This document shows positions 41,932 through 52,104 of a DNA stretch of 64,000 bases, one piece after another. The notes beneath the pieces are model-generated. The model saw only the letters and a program-made list of their open reading frames with translations, was not told the DNA's origin and did not search any database. Both the position numbers and the translations under genes were made by a program. The first letter of the stretch is position 1, and every line of letters starts with the position of its first letter. Source of the stretch: Bacillota bacterium (GTDB lineage Bacteria; Bacillota; Clostridia; Acetivibrionales; DSM-1351). The stretch spans positions 1 through 64,000 of the forward strand of contig JAEWOH010000043.1 in the NCBI GenBank assembly GCA_023460955.1, read 5' to 3'.

Positions 41932-42960
41932 ATGAGTTTGGAGATTCTTAAAAAACAGTTAAAAGAAGAGAAGCTGCAGAACGTCTATTTGTTTACAGGT
42001 GCTGAAGAATATCTGATAAAGTACTATACAAACGCAATTTCCAAGCTTATAGTTCAGGAAGATAATAAGGAATTTAATTACATCAGCTTTGAAGGTAAAA
42101 CTGATCCGGACAGTATAATATCAAATTGTGAAACTATGCCTATGTTTAGCAGCAAAAAGTTAATTGTTGCAAAGAATACCGGATTGTTTAAAGCCAAAAA
42201 AGGTGAATCCTCCGATTCTGGTAAGGGCAAAAAGAATGATAAGGACAAATTATCTGACTATCTTGAAAAAATCCCGGATTATACCTGCCTTGTATTCATT
42301 GAAAGTGAGCTTGATAAAAGGGTTAAACTGGTCAATGTCATAAAAAAATGCGGGCTAATTGTTGAAATGGATTATCAGAAGCCTGCAGACCTTGTTAAAT
42401 GGGTTACTAAGGTTTTCAGAAGTTATAATAGAAACATTGATCAGATGACAGCATCATATATTGTTGAAAACAGTGAATATTCTATGACTGAGCTTCTAAA
42501 TGAAATTGAAAAGTTAGTCAACTATTCAGGAACAAAAAATGAAATCTCCATTCAGGATGTAGAAGCCGTATGTAATAAAACCATTAAAAGCAGGATATTT
42601 GATCTGACAGATGCAATTTCAGAAGGGAATAACAATAAAGCATTGTCACTGCTGAATGATATGGCAGCTCTTAAAGAACCTATGCAAAAGGTGCTTTTTA
42701 TGATTATAAGGCAGATAAGAATGGTTTACAGAATGAAGCTGCTTAAAAAGCAGGGACTCAGAGAGGATGCTGCGGCTAAACAGTTGGGCTTAACTCCTTT
42801 TGTTGCCACTAAGGTATTAAGCTTAAGCCGGAATATGGATATAAGTATATTGGAAAATGCAATGTATTATAGTCTCGAACTTGATGAATCAATAAAAACA
42901 GGAAGAATATCTGACCGTATTGCTATAGAACTGCTTATAGCTTCAATGGGACATAAATAA
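41932..42960 (+). CDS. holA: DNA polymerase III subunit delta
   Basis: 342 residues. Clamp-loader subunit with the conserved N-terminal VYLFTGAEEYLIKYY motif, a Lys-rich insert about 80-100 (KGKKNDKDK), PADLVKWV and the C-terminal helical domain. GAGGGGAG precedes the ATG. Position between comEC and recJ is usual for Clostridia. Confidence 0.94.
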   Translation: MSLEILKKQLKEEKLQNVYLFTGAEEYLIKYYTNAISKLIVQEDNKEFNYISFEGKTDPDSIISNCETMPMFSSKKLIVAKNTGLFKAKKGESSDSGKGKKNDKDKLSDYLEKIPDYTCLVFIESELDKRVKLVNVIKKCGLIVEMDYQKPADLVKWVTKVFRSYNRNIDQMTASYIVENSEYSMTELLNEIEKLVNYSGTKNEISIQDVEAVCNKTIKSRIFDLTDAISEGNNNKALSLLNDMAALKEPMQKVLFMIIRQIRMVYRMKLLKKQGLREDAAAKQLGLTPFVATKVLSLSRNMDISILENAMYYSLELDESIKTGRISDRIAIELLIASMGHK

Positions 42961-42973
42961 TGGGGGTCTTGAG

Positions 42974-44737
42974 TTGGAAAAATGGATACTAAAAAATCCC
43001 AAACATGACTTTGACAAAATGTCAGCTGTATTAGGGGTTAGTCCGCTGTTATGCAGAATTCTGGTTAACAGGGGAGTTTTGGATTGTGGGGCCGCCGAAA
43101 GGTTTATTCGTGCCGACAGAGCAGAACTTTTTGATGCGAGAAAAATGCGGGACCTGGAAAAGGGTGTTGATTTAATTGTTGGAAAAATCAAAGCCTTTAA
43201 CAAAATAAGAATAATAGGTGACTACGATGTTGACGGCGTAGTCAGTACATATATACTTTTCAAGGCGTTATCAAGATGCGGAGCTGATGTTGATTATACA
43301 ATTCCTCATAGAATTCTTGACGGTTATGGAATAAGCAACAGTATAATTGATAAAGCAAAAGAAGACGGAATTAATACTATTATTACCTGTGATAACGGAA
43401 TTGCTGCAGCTGAGCAGATTAAGTATGCCAAAGAAGCCGGAATGAGCGTTGTAGTTACTGATCATCATGAGGTTCCGTTTGTAGAATCTGAAACGGGTGA
43501 AAGAGTACATATTTTACCGGAAGCCGACGCGGTAATTGATATAAAACGAACAGATTGCGAGTACCCGTTTAAGCTGCTATGCGGGGCCGGAGTTGCTTTT
43601 AAATTTGTACAGATCCTTTACGACAGAATGAAGGTTCCTGCCCGGGAATGGGAGAAATTTTACGAATTTGTGGCCATAGCTACCGTTTGTGATGTGGTTG
43701 ACTTGGTGGGGGAAAACAGAACCTTGGTAAAAAAAGGTCTCTCTGTAATAGGAGCTACTAACAATGCCGGCCTTAAGGCCTTGATGCAGCAAACCGGGAT
43801 TTACGGTAAGGAAATCGGAGTTTACCATCTTGGTTTTATAATCGGGCCTTGTATTAATGCCTCGGGAAGATTGGATTGGGCTGAAAAGGGCTTGAAAATG
43901 CTTTTAAGTGAAGATATTGCCGAAGCGGAGAGGCTTGCATTAGAGCTGCATGAACTGAATACCGAAAGAAAAAATATGACTCTGGCAGGCATTGAGGAAA
44001 CAGTTGCCACCATAGAAAACAGCAGTCTTAAACAGGATAAGATTCTGGTGGTTTACAAGCCTGAAATACATGAAAGTATCGCAGGAATTATCGCCGGAAA
44101 AATACGTGAAAAGTATAATGTCCCAACCTTTATTATAACGAATGCAGAGAATGGAGTTAAGGGCTCCGGAAGGTCAATAGAGGAATACAATATGTTTGAG
44201 GGCCTGCTAAAATGCAGGGAGCTCCTTACGCGCTTTGGCGGGCATCCCATGGCTGCCGGTCTCAGCCTTGAAAGGGACAACCTGGAGCTGCTGAGAAAGC
44301 AGCTGAATGAGACTGCAGCCCTGACAGAGGATGACCTTATCCCCAAGGTATACATTGATGCAAGATTGCCTCTCTCACAGATTACTCTCAAGGCTGCAGA
44401 AGAACTAAAACTGCTTGAGCCCTACGGCAAAGGTAATTCAAAACCGCTTTTTGCAGAAAAAGATATTCCTGTTATAAAAGCAACTGTGTTGGGCTCCGAA
44501 AGGAAAATATTGAAGCTCAAACTTCAGCCAGCTCCTGGTAGGTTCCTCGATTGCATCTATTTTGGGAGTATTTTTGACTTTGATGATTACATTACTGACA
44601 AATTCGGTTCAGACCAAATGGATAAACTGTATAAAGGTCAGAAAAATAATATAAGCTTGGACTTGATTTTTAACCTGGACATCAATGAATATAACGGAAA
44701 TAAAAATGTACAGCTGGTAATGCAGCACTACAGGTAG
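42974..44737 (+). CDS. recJ: Single-stranded-DNA-specific exonuclease RecJ
   Basis: 587 residues. DHH phosphoesterase motifs: IIGDYDVDGVVST (about 80), ITCDNGIAA (about 136) and VTDHHEVP (about 160). The DHHA1-type region includes GRSIEEYNMFEGLL and FGGHPMAAGLSL (about 415). C-terminal OB domain follows. 5'-3' exonuclease for recombination and mismatch repair. Start TTG at 42974 after GGGGG. Same direction as holA. Confidence 0.95.
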   Translation: MEKWILKNPKHDFDKMSAVLGVSPLLCRILVNRGVLDCGAAERFIRADRAELFDARKMRDLEKGVDLIVGKIKAFNKIRIIGDYDVDGVVSTYILFKALSRCGADVDYTIPHRILDGYGISNSIIDKAKEDGINTIITCDNGIAAAEQIKYAKEAGMSVVVTDHHEVPFVESETGERVHILPEADAVIDIKRTDCEYPFKLLCGAGVAFKFVQILYDRMKVPAREWEKFYEFVAIATVCDVVDLVGENRTLVKKGLSVIGATNNAGLKALMQQTGIYGKEIGVYHLGFIIGPCINASGRLDWAEKGLKMLLSEDIAEAERLALELHELNTERKNMTLAGIEETVATIENSSLKQDKILVVYKPEIHESIAGIIAGKIREKYNVPTFIITNAENGVKGSGRSIEEYNMFEGLLKCRELLTRFGGHPMAAGLSLERDNLELLRKQLNETAALTEDDLIPKVYIDARLPLSQITLKAAEELKLLEPYGKGNSKPLFAEKDIPVIKATVLGSERKILKLKLQPAPGRFLDCIYFGSIFDFDDYITDKFGSDQMDKLYKGQKNNISLDLIFNLDINEYNGNKNVQLVMQHYR

Positions 44738-44883
44738 TAAAGTAGAGTGAGCTGATTTTACTCACATTTCTGGTTATTTGCTATAAAACCTGCAATGAAA
44801 ATTGTATGTTGTAAGTATAGATTTATTTAATTATAATAATAACTATACATAAAATTCAGTACCATGAAGAGAGGTATATTGAA

Positions 44884-45399
44884 ATGGACTTAAGAGCAAA
44901 GCTTAGACACGTTATGGATTTCCCTAAAGAGGGAATTGATTTTATCGATATTACAACAGTTCTTCAGGATCCTGAAGCGTTTACTGCATGTATGGATGCC
45001 TTTAAGGAGTATGCTGAGCAGCTTGGAGATTTTGATGTAATAGTAGGATCAGAGTCAAGAGGCTTTATATTTGGAGCACCTCTTGCTTACCAGATGAGAA
45101 AGGGCTTTGTTCCTGTAAGAAAAAAAGGAAAGCTTCCATACAAAACTATTAGAGTGGAGTATGACCTGGAGTATGGCAAGGATGTACTTGAAATGCACCA
45201 AGACGCCATTAAGCCGGGACAAAAAGTCTTGATAGTTGATGACCTGCTTGCAACGGGAGGCACTACAGAAGCTAACATCAAGCTGATTGAACAGCTTGGC
45301 GGCAAGGTGGCAGGGATAATATATTTCATAGAACTCGGTTTTCTTGAAGGCAGAAAGAAATTGGAGGGTTACAACGTTAATTCAATTGTTACATTTTAG
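44884..45399 (+). CDS. apt: Adenine phosphoribosyltransferase
   Basis: 171 residues. Salvages adenine to AMP. Signature segments: FPKEGIDFIDITTVL near the N-terminus, SESRGFIFGAPLAY, and the PRPP loop VDDLLATGGTTEAN (about 118-131). GAGAGG precedes the ATG. The gap to relA is only a few tens of bases. Confidence 0.96.
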   Translation: MDLRAKLRHVMDFPKEGIDFIDITTVLQDPEAFTACMDAFKEYAEQLGDFDVIVGSESRGFIFGAPLAYQMRKGFVPVRKKGKLPYKTIRVEYDLEYGKDVLEMHQDAIKPGQKVLIVDDLLATGGTTEANIKLIEQLGGKVAGIIYFIELGFLEGRKKLEGYNVNSIVTF

Positions 45400-45464
45400 A
45401 ATTAATAATGACCTTTATTATAGAGAGACAAAAATTAAAGTCATTGATGACGTTGGAGGGTACT

Positions 45465-47657
45465 TTGATAGATAGCTTTTCAGTGCTCGTTGAAAAAGTA
45501 AAAAAATATGATCCCAACAGTAACATTGAACTGCTTGAAAAGGCCTATTATGTTTCAAAAGCCGCCCATGAGGGACAGCAGAGAAATTCAGGGGAGCCCT
45601 ATATAATCCATCCTGTAGAGGTCGCTATAATCCTCGCAGAAATGGAACTGGACTGCACTGCGCTTGTTGCTGCTCTACTCCATGACACTATTGAGGACAC
45701 CACCTGTACCTACGATGAGATTAAAGCTCAGTTTGGGGTTGAAGTTGCTGATCTGGTAGATGGAGTTACAAAGCTGACCAAGCTTGGAAAACTGCCGTTT
45801 ACTTCAAAAGAAGAGCAGCAGATGGAAAACCTCCGAAAGATGTTTGTTGCTATGGCAAAGGACATAAGGGTAATCATGATAAAGCTTGCAGACCGTTTGC
45901 ATAACATGAGAACTCTTAAATATATGAATGAGGGTAAGCAGATTGAAAAAGCTCGAGAAACCCTTGAAATATATGCACCTCTGGCTCATCGGCTTGGTAT
46001 TTCCAAAATCAAGTGGGAGCTTGAAGATATTTGTCTGAGATACCTTGATCCCAAGGGCTATTATGACCTGGTTGAAAAAATAGCATTCAAGAGAAAACAA
46101 CGTGAAGCCTATATCGAGGCTATTTTAAATACTTTAAAAGAAAAAACAGCCGAACTGGGTATTGAGAATGCTCAGATTGACGGCCGTCCAAAGCATTTTT
46201 ACAGTATTTACAGGAAGATGCAGAAGCAGAATAAAACACTGGATCAGATATATGATTTATTTGCTTTCAGAGTAATAGTTAATTCTGTTAAGGACTGTTA
46301 TGCTGTACTGGGGCTGGTCCATGAGCTTTTTAAGCCGATGCCCGGACGCTTTAAGGATTATATAGCTATTCCGAAGCCAAATATGTATCAGTCACTGCAC
46401 ACTACCTTAATCGGCCCCGAAGGGCAACCCTTTGAGGTTCAGATCAGAACCTGGGATATGCACAGGGTTGCCGAGGTGGGAATAGCTGCCCACTGGAAGT
46501 ATAAAGAGGGCGCAAACAGCGCAACAAAGGATTCTGAAAATAAATTCGCATGGCTGAGGCAGCTGCTGGAATGGCAGATGGATACCAGGGACGAGAACGA
46601 GTTTATGGAGACCTTAAGGGTTGACCTTTTTACCGACGAGGTTTTTGTATTTACTCCAAAAGGTGATGTTGTCAGCTTGCCCTTTCAGTCCACTCCTGTT
46701 GATTTTGCTTACAATATTCACAGTGCTATTGGTAATAAAATGATTGGGGCAAAAGTTAACGGCAAGATGGAACCGCTTTATTACAAGCTTAAGAATGGTG
46801 ACATTGTCGACATTTTAACCTCGTCAACCATACACGGTCCTAGCAGAGACTGGCTCAAAATTGTTAAAAGCAGTCAGGCAAAAAACAAAATAAATCAATG
46901 GTTCAAGAAGGAAAAAAGAGAAGAAAATATTCTAAGAGGCAAGGAAATGGTGGAAAGGGAGCTAAAAAAACAAGGGCTCACTTACGCTCAACTGTTCAAA
47001 ACAGAATGGATTGACCTTGTTCTGAGAAAATATAATTTTGGCTCTCTTGAGGACCTGTATGCCGGAATTGGCTATGGAGCAATAACCACAAACAAGGTTA
47101 TTACTAGACTAAAAGAAGAGTTTAAGAAAACTCTTAAACCTGAAGAAATTGAACAAATTCTTGAATCCATAGCTCAAACCAGAAATGAAAAAAAGAAGAA
47201 AAATGCCCCTGAAAGCGGTATAGTTGTCAAAGGAATAGACAATTGTCTCGTAAGGCTTTCTCGCTGCTGCAATCCTGTTCCGGGGGATGAAATCATAGGT
47301 TACATAACCCGTGGCAGGGGAGTTTCCGTTCACAGAAGCGACTGTGTAAATGTAACCGCAGGGATTGAAGAAGAAGGCAGACTGATTGATGTTAAATGGT
47401 ATACGACCAATGATGTTGCCTACAAGGCAGATATTACAATAATGGCCAATGACAGAACTTCTCTGCTGCTGGATGTTACAAACAGCATTGCGGAGCTTAA
47501 AATTCCAATTAAAGCTGTAAATGCAAGAACCACAAGAGAGCAGATTACCTTGATAAATCTGACTCTTGAGATAACAAATACCGAGCAGTTAGAAAAAATA
47601 ATTAAGAAGCTTAAAAAGATAGACAGCGTATTTGACGTTACAAGAAATAAACAATAG
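45465..47657 (+). CDS. relA: Bifunctional (p)ppGpp synthetase/hydrolase RelA/SpoT
   Basis: About 730 residues. HD hydrolase domain (HPVEVAIILAE, LLHDTIEDT, KLADRLHNMRTL), synthetase domain (YSIYRKMQKQNKTLDQIYDLFAFRVI, PNMYQSLHTT), TGS domain (VFTPKGDVVSLP), zinc-finger-like CCNPVPGDEI, and a C-terminal ACT domain. Controls the stringent response. The TTG at 45465 has GGAGGG five bases upstream; an ATG at 45408 would add 19 residues but lacks a good ribosome binding site. Confidence 0.95.
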   Translation: MIDSFSVLVEKVKKYDPNSNIELLEKAYYVSKAAHEGQQRNSGEPYIIHPVEVAIILAEMELDCTALVAALLHDTIEDTTCTYDEIKAQFGVEVADLVDGVTKLTKLGKLPFTSKEEQQMENLRKMFVAMAKDIRVIMIKLADRLHNMRTLKYMNEGKQIEKARETLEIYAPLAHRLGISKIKWELEDICLRYLDPKGYYDLVEKIAFKRKQREAYIEAILNTLKEKTAELGIENAQIDGRPKHFYSIYRKMQKQNKTLDQIYDLFAFRVIVNSVKDCYAVLGLVHELFKPMPGRFKDYIAIPKPNMYQSLHTTLIGPEGQPFEVQIRTWDMHRVAEVGIAAHWKYKEGANSATKDSENKFAWLRQLLEWQMDTRDENEFMETLRVDLFTDEVFVFTPKGDVVSLPFQSTPVDFAYNIHSAIGNKMIGAKVNGKMEPLYYKLKNGDIVDILTSSTIHGPSRDWLKIVKSSQAKNKINQWFKKEKREENILRGKEMVERELKKQGLTYAQLFKTEWIDLVLRKYNFGSLEDLYAGIGYGAITTNKVITRLKEEFKKTLKPEEIEQILESIAQTRNEKKKKNAPESGIVVKGIDNCLVRLSRCCNPVPGDEIIGYITRGRGVSVHRSDCVNVTAGIEEEGRLIDVKWYTTNDVAYKADITIMANDRTSLLLDVTNSIAELKIPIKAVNARTTREQITLINLTLEITNTEQLEKIIKKLKKIDSVFDVTRNKQ

Positions 47658-47677
47658 TGAGTTATAATGGAGTTTAA

Positions 47678-48127
47678 ATGAGAGCAGTAGTTCAGCGAGT
47701 TGTGGAATCCAAGGTAACTGTTGGTGACAGCATAACCGGAGAGATTAAGAAAGGACTTATGGTTTTGTTGGGTGTTGGTCAGGAGGATTCCGATCAGGAT
47801 ATTGAATACCTTGTAGAAAAAATAATAAACTTAAGAATATTTGAGGATAATAACGGTAAAATGAACCTTTCGCTGCTTGATACAGGCGGTGAACTATTGG
47901 TGGTATCTCAGTTTACTTTATACGGGGACTGCAGGAAGGGCAGACGGCCCAGTTATGACAAGGCTGCGCGGCCTGAAAATGCAAAAGTTCTATACGAGAC
48001 TTTTGTAGAAAGATGTAAAAGCTATGGAATTAACACTCAAACGGGTATATTTCAGGCTGAAATGCTTGTGGACATAAGCAATGACGGGCCTGTAACGCTT
48101 TTATTGGATAGTAAAAGGGTGTTTTGA
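47678..48127 (+). CDS. dtd: D-aminoacyl-tRNA deacylase
   Basis: 149 residues. DTD motifs SQFTLYGD (77-84) and NDGPVT (135-140, the Gly-cis-Pro motif) are intact; starts MRAVVQRV. Hydrolyses D-amino acids from tRNA. ATG about 20 bp after the relA stop; the end overlaps the ribosome binding site of the next gene. Confidence 0.96.
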   Translation: MRAVVQRVVESKVTVGDSITGEIKKGLMVLLGVGQEDSDQDIEYLVEKIINLRIFEDNNGKMNLSLLDTGGELLVVSQFTLYGDCRKGRRPSYDKAARPENAKVLYETFVERCKSYGINTQTGIFQAEMLVDISNDGPVTLLLDSKRVF

Positions 48128-48138
48128 AAGGACCAGTT

Positions 48139-48765
48139 ATGATAATTAAAACTATAACGGGCGGAATATTTGCTTCGAACTCTTATCTGATATGTGAAAA
48201 GGATAAGGCTGTATTAATTGATCTTGGAGTTAAAACGGAAGCAATTATGGCAGCCGCCCATGAAATGAATGTAACAATTGAGAAAATAATAATGACCCAC
48301 GGTCATATAGACCATATTGTCGAACTTGACAATATTTTAAAGGAAACCAATGCAAAGGCATATATTCATGTAGACGATGAACCCTGTCTTACAAATGCCA
48401 AACTTAATGTATCTGCATTTACTTTTTCTCCGAAGACTGTAAACAGTCGCTGCGAAATATTAAGAGACGGAAGTTCAATAAGTTTGGGAGACCTGGAGTT
48501 AAAGGTGATACATACACCTGGCCATTCTCCGGGATCTATCTGTATTTTGGCCGGAAGTAAGCTTTTTTCGGGGGATACTTTGTTTAATAACGGTTATGGG
48601 AACTACGAGCTGCCCAATGGTAATTTTGAAGATTTATATAAATCAATTGTTGAAAAGCTTTTTACACTACCGGAGGATACAGATGTTTACCCTGGCCATG
48701 GTATTAGTACAACTATAGGTAACGAAAAGAAATCCAACCCCATAAGACATGCTGTTGAGTGGTAG
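48139..48765 (+). CDS. MBL-fold metallo-hydrolase (glyoxalase II-like)
   Basis: About 208 residues. Metal-binding HxHxDH is at H54, H56, D58, H59 (MTHGHIDH); further ligands in HTPGHSPGSI, FSGDTLF and YPGHG. Relatives are hydroxyacylglutathione hydrolase-like thioesterases; substrate unknown. AAAGGA at 48126-48131 fits the ATG at 48139. Part of the apt-relA-dtd-MBL-hemZ run. Confidence 0.92.
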   Translation: MIIKTITGGIFASNSYLICEKDKAVLIDLGVKTEAIMAAAHEMNVTIEKIIMTHGHIDHIVELDNILKETNAKAYIHVDDEPCLTNAKLNVSAFTFSPKTVNSRCEILRDGSSISLGDLELKVIHTPGHSPGSICILAGSKLFSGDTLFNNGYGNYELPNGNFEDLYKSIVEKLFTLPEDTDVYPGHGISTTIGNEKKSNPIRHAVEW

Positions 48766-48798
48766 CAGGAATAGACAAAGGATGTATTCGGAGCTGTT

Positions 48799-50271
48799 AT
48801 GATTTATTATAAAAATGAGTGTGACTTTTTAGATTATGAATTTGAAGATGTTTTAAAGTTATTCTTTTTGAAAGATGAGCTTCAAAAGACAGAAGGCCCT
48901 TGGGAACAGATCTCCGGGGCATTTCTTTTCTGTTATATGTATACAGATGAGCAGCAAGTGGCTGTTATCAAAATCAGTCTTAAAAGTGATGATTTTGATG
49001 AGGCTATAAGCCTTCCGGTACCTTGTCAGTCGGATAAATTAATGCTGAAGGCCCTCAAGAGAGCATTTAAAAGAAAGTTATTTCTTATGCTTCAAAAGTA
49101 TACCGGTAAGGTTATTCCCTGGGGAGTAATGACAGGCATAAGGCCGGCTAAACTTGCAAATGAATTGATTGATCAGGATCTGGACAAAAAACATATCTTG
49201 GAAACACTGGTCAAGGATTATTATGTTACCGACAATAAGGCTTCTCTCCTTTATGAAGTTGCAATGAACCAAAGAGAACTGTTCAGAACCTCTGACGATA
49301 AAAGTGTTTCTTTATATATTGGGATTCCTTTTTGTCCTACCAGATGCTTATACTGTTCTTTCAGTTCAAGCACTCTCAGGCAGTACAGAAACTCTGTTGA
49401 CACTTATATTGCTACTCTCATGAAGGAAATTACCCACACGGGAGACCTTTTAAAACAAAAAAAATTAAAAATTGAGAGTATATATATTGGAGGGGGAACT
49501 CCTACCTCCATCGACTCAAATCAGCTGGACAGACTATTGAAGGGTATTGAGGACCAGCTGGATTTAAGTGCCTTAAAGGAATACACTCTTGAAGCAGGCC
49601 GCCCCGACACTATTGATGCTCAAAAGCTCAAGGTAATTAGAAGCAGCAGTGTTTCAAGAATAAGCATTAATCCTCAGAGTATGAATGCCGCAACCTTGGA
49701 GCGTATTGGAAGAAACCATACCCCGGCAGAGGTTGAGACAGCCTTTTACATGGCGAGGGAGCTGGGGTTTGATAATATAAACATGGATGTAATATGCGGT
49801 CTGCCGGGTGAAAATGTGGATATATTTGAGCAAACTATGAATAAGCTTGCTCAGCTTAAGCCTGATAGTATAACTGTTCATACCATGGCATTAAAAAGAG
49901 CTTCGAGACTTGCTTTAGAGATTGACGCATATAATCTTCACAAGGAATATGAGCAATCTGCCGAAATGGTTGATTTAGCGAGGAAATATGCGCTTAACAT
50001 GGGTTTAGAACCATATTATCTATACAGACAAAAGAATATTCTTGGAAACCTGGAAAACGTAGGCTATAGCAAGAAAGAAAAGGAATGCCTTTATAATATT
50101 CAGATAATGGAGGAACGTCAGTCCATATTTGCCTGCGGTGCGGGGGCTGTGACAAAGATTGTATTCCCTGAAAGCAGAATCGAAAGAGCATTCAATGTCA
50201 AAAGTGTAGAGGAATATATCGGGAGGATCGATGAAATGTTGCAAAGAAAGGAACAGTTGGTCTTGGATTAG
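48799..50271 (+). CDS. hemZ: Coproporphyrinogen dehydrogenase HemZ (radical SAM)
   Basis: 490 residues. Radical SAM motif CPTRCLYC at Cys179, Cys183, Cys186; then YIGGGTPTS, EAGRPDTID, ISINPQSMN and the C-terminal HemN-type region with CLYNIQIMEE and GAGAVTKI. HemZ-type enzymes have a distinct N-terminal ~170 residues, present here. Oxygen-independent coproporphyrinogen oxidation or a related heme-linked reaction; the enzyme in Clostridia may not make heme. GGAGCTG precedes the ATG. Confidence 0.92.
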   Translation: MIYYKNECDFLDYEFEDVLKLFFLKDELQKTEGPWEQISGAFLFCYMYTDEQQVAVIKISLKSDDFDEAISLPVPCQSDKLMLKALKRAFKRKLFLMLQKYTGKVIPWGVMTGIRPAKLANELIDQDLDKKHILETLVKDYYVTDNKASLLYEVAMNQRELFRTSDDKSVSLYIGIPFCPTRCLYCSFSSSTLRQYRNSVDTYIATLMKEITHTGDLLKQKKLKIESIYIGGGTPTSIDSNQLDRLLKGIEDQLDLSALKEYTLEAGRPDTIDAQKLKVIRSSSVSRISINPQSMNAATLERIGRNHTPAEVETAFYMARELGFDNINMDVICGLPGENVDIFEQTMNKLAQLKPDSITVHTMALKRASRLALEIDAYNLHKEYEQSAEMVDLARKYALNMGLEPYYLYRQKNILGNLENVGYSKKEKECLYNIQIMEERQSIFACGAGAVTKIVFPESRIERAFNVKSVEEYIGRIDEMLQRKEQLVLD

Positions 50272-50347
50272 GAGGTATTGACTTCTAACTTTCGCAAAGT
50301 ATTTAATCAATATTATCTGAATAAGGAAAATCCTTCTATAATTAATA

Positions 50348-50376
50348 TTGACAATATTAGGTGTGAATTTTAAAAT
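50348..50376 (+). promoter_or_regulatory. Predicted promoter of the T-box/hisS/aspS transcript
   Basis: TTGACA at 50348-50353 and TAAAAT at 50371-50376 with a 17-bp spacer, about 45 bases before the T-box stem I. Confidence 0.65.
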
Positions 50377-50419
50377 GATATAGTATACAAAAGTAATCAA
50401 AAATACCGAATTAGCCTTA

Positions 50420-50704
50420 AAAGGGAAGAGTAGTCAATGCTTCTATTCAGGGAATAGCTGTCGAAAATCAAATTTATTTTTTAGTAATTTGAATTGGACT
50501 GTGAGCAGCTTATAGTAAAGTTGATGAAAGACACCCTCTTTGGAATGGATATTCCTGGGCTGATGAGTTAAAAGCTCATCCGTTTTCCGCGTTAAGGGTC
50601 TCAAGTCAGTTGCCGTCTAAAGTACATTTTTTGGCGGGAATTATTAGGGTGGCATCACGGGAAGTTTCCTCTCGTCCCTTATCGGGATAGGGGGACTTTT
50701 TTAA
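50420..50704 (+). ncRNA. T-box riboswitch, predicted tRNA-Asp sensing
   Basis: Stem I base aagag (around 50426-50430) pairs with ctctt (50536-50540). The specifier loop reads gaaa-GAC-acc, so the specifier codon at 50530-50532 is GAC (Asp). The T-box proper is agggtggcatcacgg at 50646-50660; its UGGC (50650-50653) would pair with a GCCA end, that is discriminator base G73, as in tRNA-Asp; tRNA-His usually has C73. The leader ends in a terminator (50674-50702: gtccc...ggggac plus T6) just before hisS. Control: uncharged tRNA-Asp stabilises the antiterminator and allows hisS-aspS expression. Confidence 0.88.
50674..50703 (+). terminator. T-box terminator
   Basis: Stem gtccc...ggggac with a short inner part and T6, located 15 bases after the T-box sequence; alternative pairing with the T-box arm forms the antiterminator. 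Confidence 0.8.
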
Positions 50705-50781
50705 TGTTAACGATGTATCCTATTAAATTAAATTTTTTATGTTAATAATTTTAATTATATTATATGATAGGAGTTGTGCAA

Positions 50782-52104
50782 ATGGCTAAACAGGATGTAG
50801 TAACACCCTCAATTCTTCCGGGTTTTTTGGAGTTGTTGCCTCCCGATCAGATGGTGTTTAATCAAATGATGGATACTATTAAAAAAACTTATGAAACATA
50901 CGGCTTTATACCTCTTGATACTCCAATGATTGAAAAATCGGAAGTGTTACTTGCAAAAAGTGGTGGAGAGACAGCAAAACAGGTATATAGATTCAACAAG
51001 GGAGATAACGATCTGGCTTTAAGATTTGACCTTACAGTACCACTTGCCAGATATGTTTCTCAACATTTTGGGGAACTTACCTTTCCCTTTAAAAGATACC
51101 ATATAGGTAAGGTTTTCAGGGGCGAGAAGCCGCAAAAGGGCAGATTCAGAGAATTTTATCAGTGTGATATTGATATTATAGGCTTTGAAACCCTTAGTGT
51201 AATTAACGATGCTGAAATATTAAGCGTTATTTATTCCACCTTTAAAGCTTTAGGCTTCAGCGATTTTACTATAAGACTGAACAACCGTAAAATACTTAAC
51301 GGTTTTTTTGAAAGTCTTCATGTATCTGATAAAGCAGAGGTACTTAGAATAATTGATAAGCTCGAAAAAATCGGAGAGACAGCAGTTCTTTCCGAACTTA
51401 AATCAGTGGGACTTTCAGAGGAGGATGCTTTAAGTGTCCTCAGATTTGTAGGAATTAAAGGCAATAGCAGTGAGATAATTGAGAGCCTCCGTCAACTGGG
51501 AATCCCAAATGAGATGTTTACCGAAGGTATAGATGAGTTGGAACTGGTAATTAATTATATTGATGCCTTTAAAGTACCGTCTCAGAATTATACAATAGAC
51601 CTGACTATTGCACGGGGTCTCGACTATTATACCGGAACAATATATGAAACAATTTTGAATCAGTATCCATCTATAGGCAGTGTTTGTTCAGGAGGAAGGT
51701 ATGATAATCTGGCTCAGAACTATACTACAAAGAAGTTACCGGGAGTAGGCATATCCATAGGCTTGTCAAGGCTATTCTACCAGTTGAGAGAGGCAGGAGT
51801 GCTCGGAGAAGGCAGAAAGGCTACTCCTTCAAGGATTCTAGTTATACCTATGAAGGAAACCATGGCACAGGCTCTGGAACTGGCTACAAAGGTAAGGGTG
51901 GCTGGGATTGCAGCTGAGATTTACTTTAATGAAGGTAAAATAGGAAAGAAGTTTTCTTATGCGGATAAATTAGGAATTCCCTACGCTGTAGTAGTCGGTG
52001 AGGATGAAGTAAATGCCGGAAAGTTCAAACTGAAAAATATGACCACCGGTGAACAAACGGAAATGGACATAGATCAAATAATTCAACAGCTAAAATTGTT
52101 GTAG
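50782..52104 (+). CDS. hisS: Histidyl-tRNA synthetase
   Basis: About 440 residues. Class II synthetase: motif 2 VFRGEKPQKGRFREFYQCDID, His-specific LDYYTGTIYE, GGRYDNLAQNY, motif 3 GVGISIGLSRL, and the C-terminal anticodon-binding domain. AGGAG at 50769-50773 fits the ATG at 50782; an in-frame ATG at 50764 would not have room for a ribosome binding site. Downstream of the T-box and 108 bp before aspS. Confidence 0.96.
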   Translation: MAKQDVVTPSILPGFLELLPPDQMVFNQMMDTIKKTYETYGFIPLDTPMIEKSEVLLAKSGGETAKQVYRFNKGDNDLALRFDLTVPLARYVSQHFGELTFPFKRYHIGKVFRGEKPQKGRFREFYQCDIDIIGFETLSVINDAEILSVIYSTFKALGFSDFTIRLNNRKILNGFFESLHVSDKAEVLRIIDKLEKIGETAVLSELKSVGLSEEDALSVLRFVGIKGNSSEIIESLRQLGIPNEMFTEGIDELELVINYIDAFKVPSQNYTIDLTIARGLDYYTGTIYETILNQYPSIGSVCSGGRYDNLAQNYTTKKLPGVGISIGLSRLFYQLREAGVLGEGRKATPSRILVIPMKETMAQALELATKVRVAGIAAEIYFNEGKIGKKFSYADKLGIPYAVVVGEDEVNAGKFKLKNMTTGEQTEMDIDQIIQQLKLL

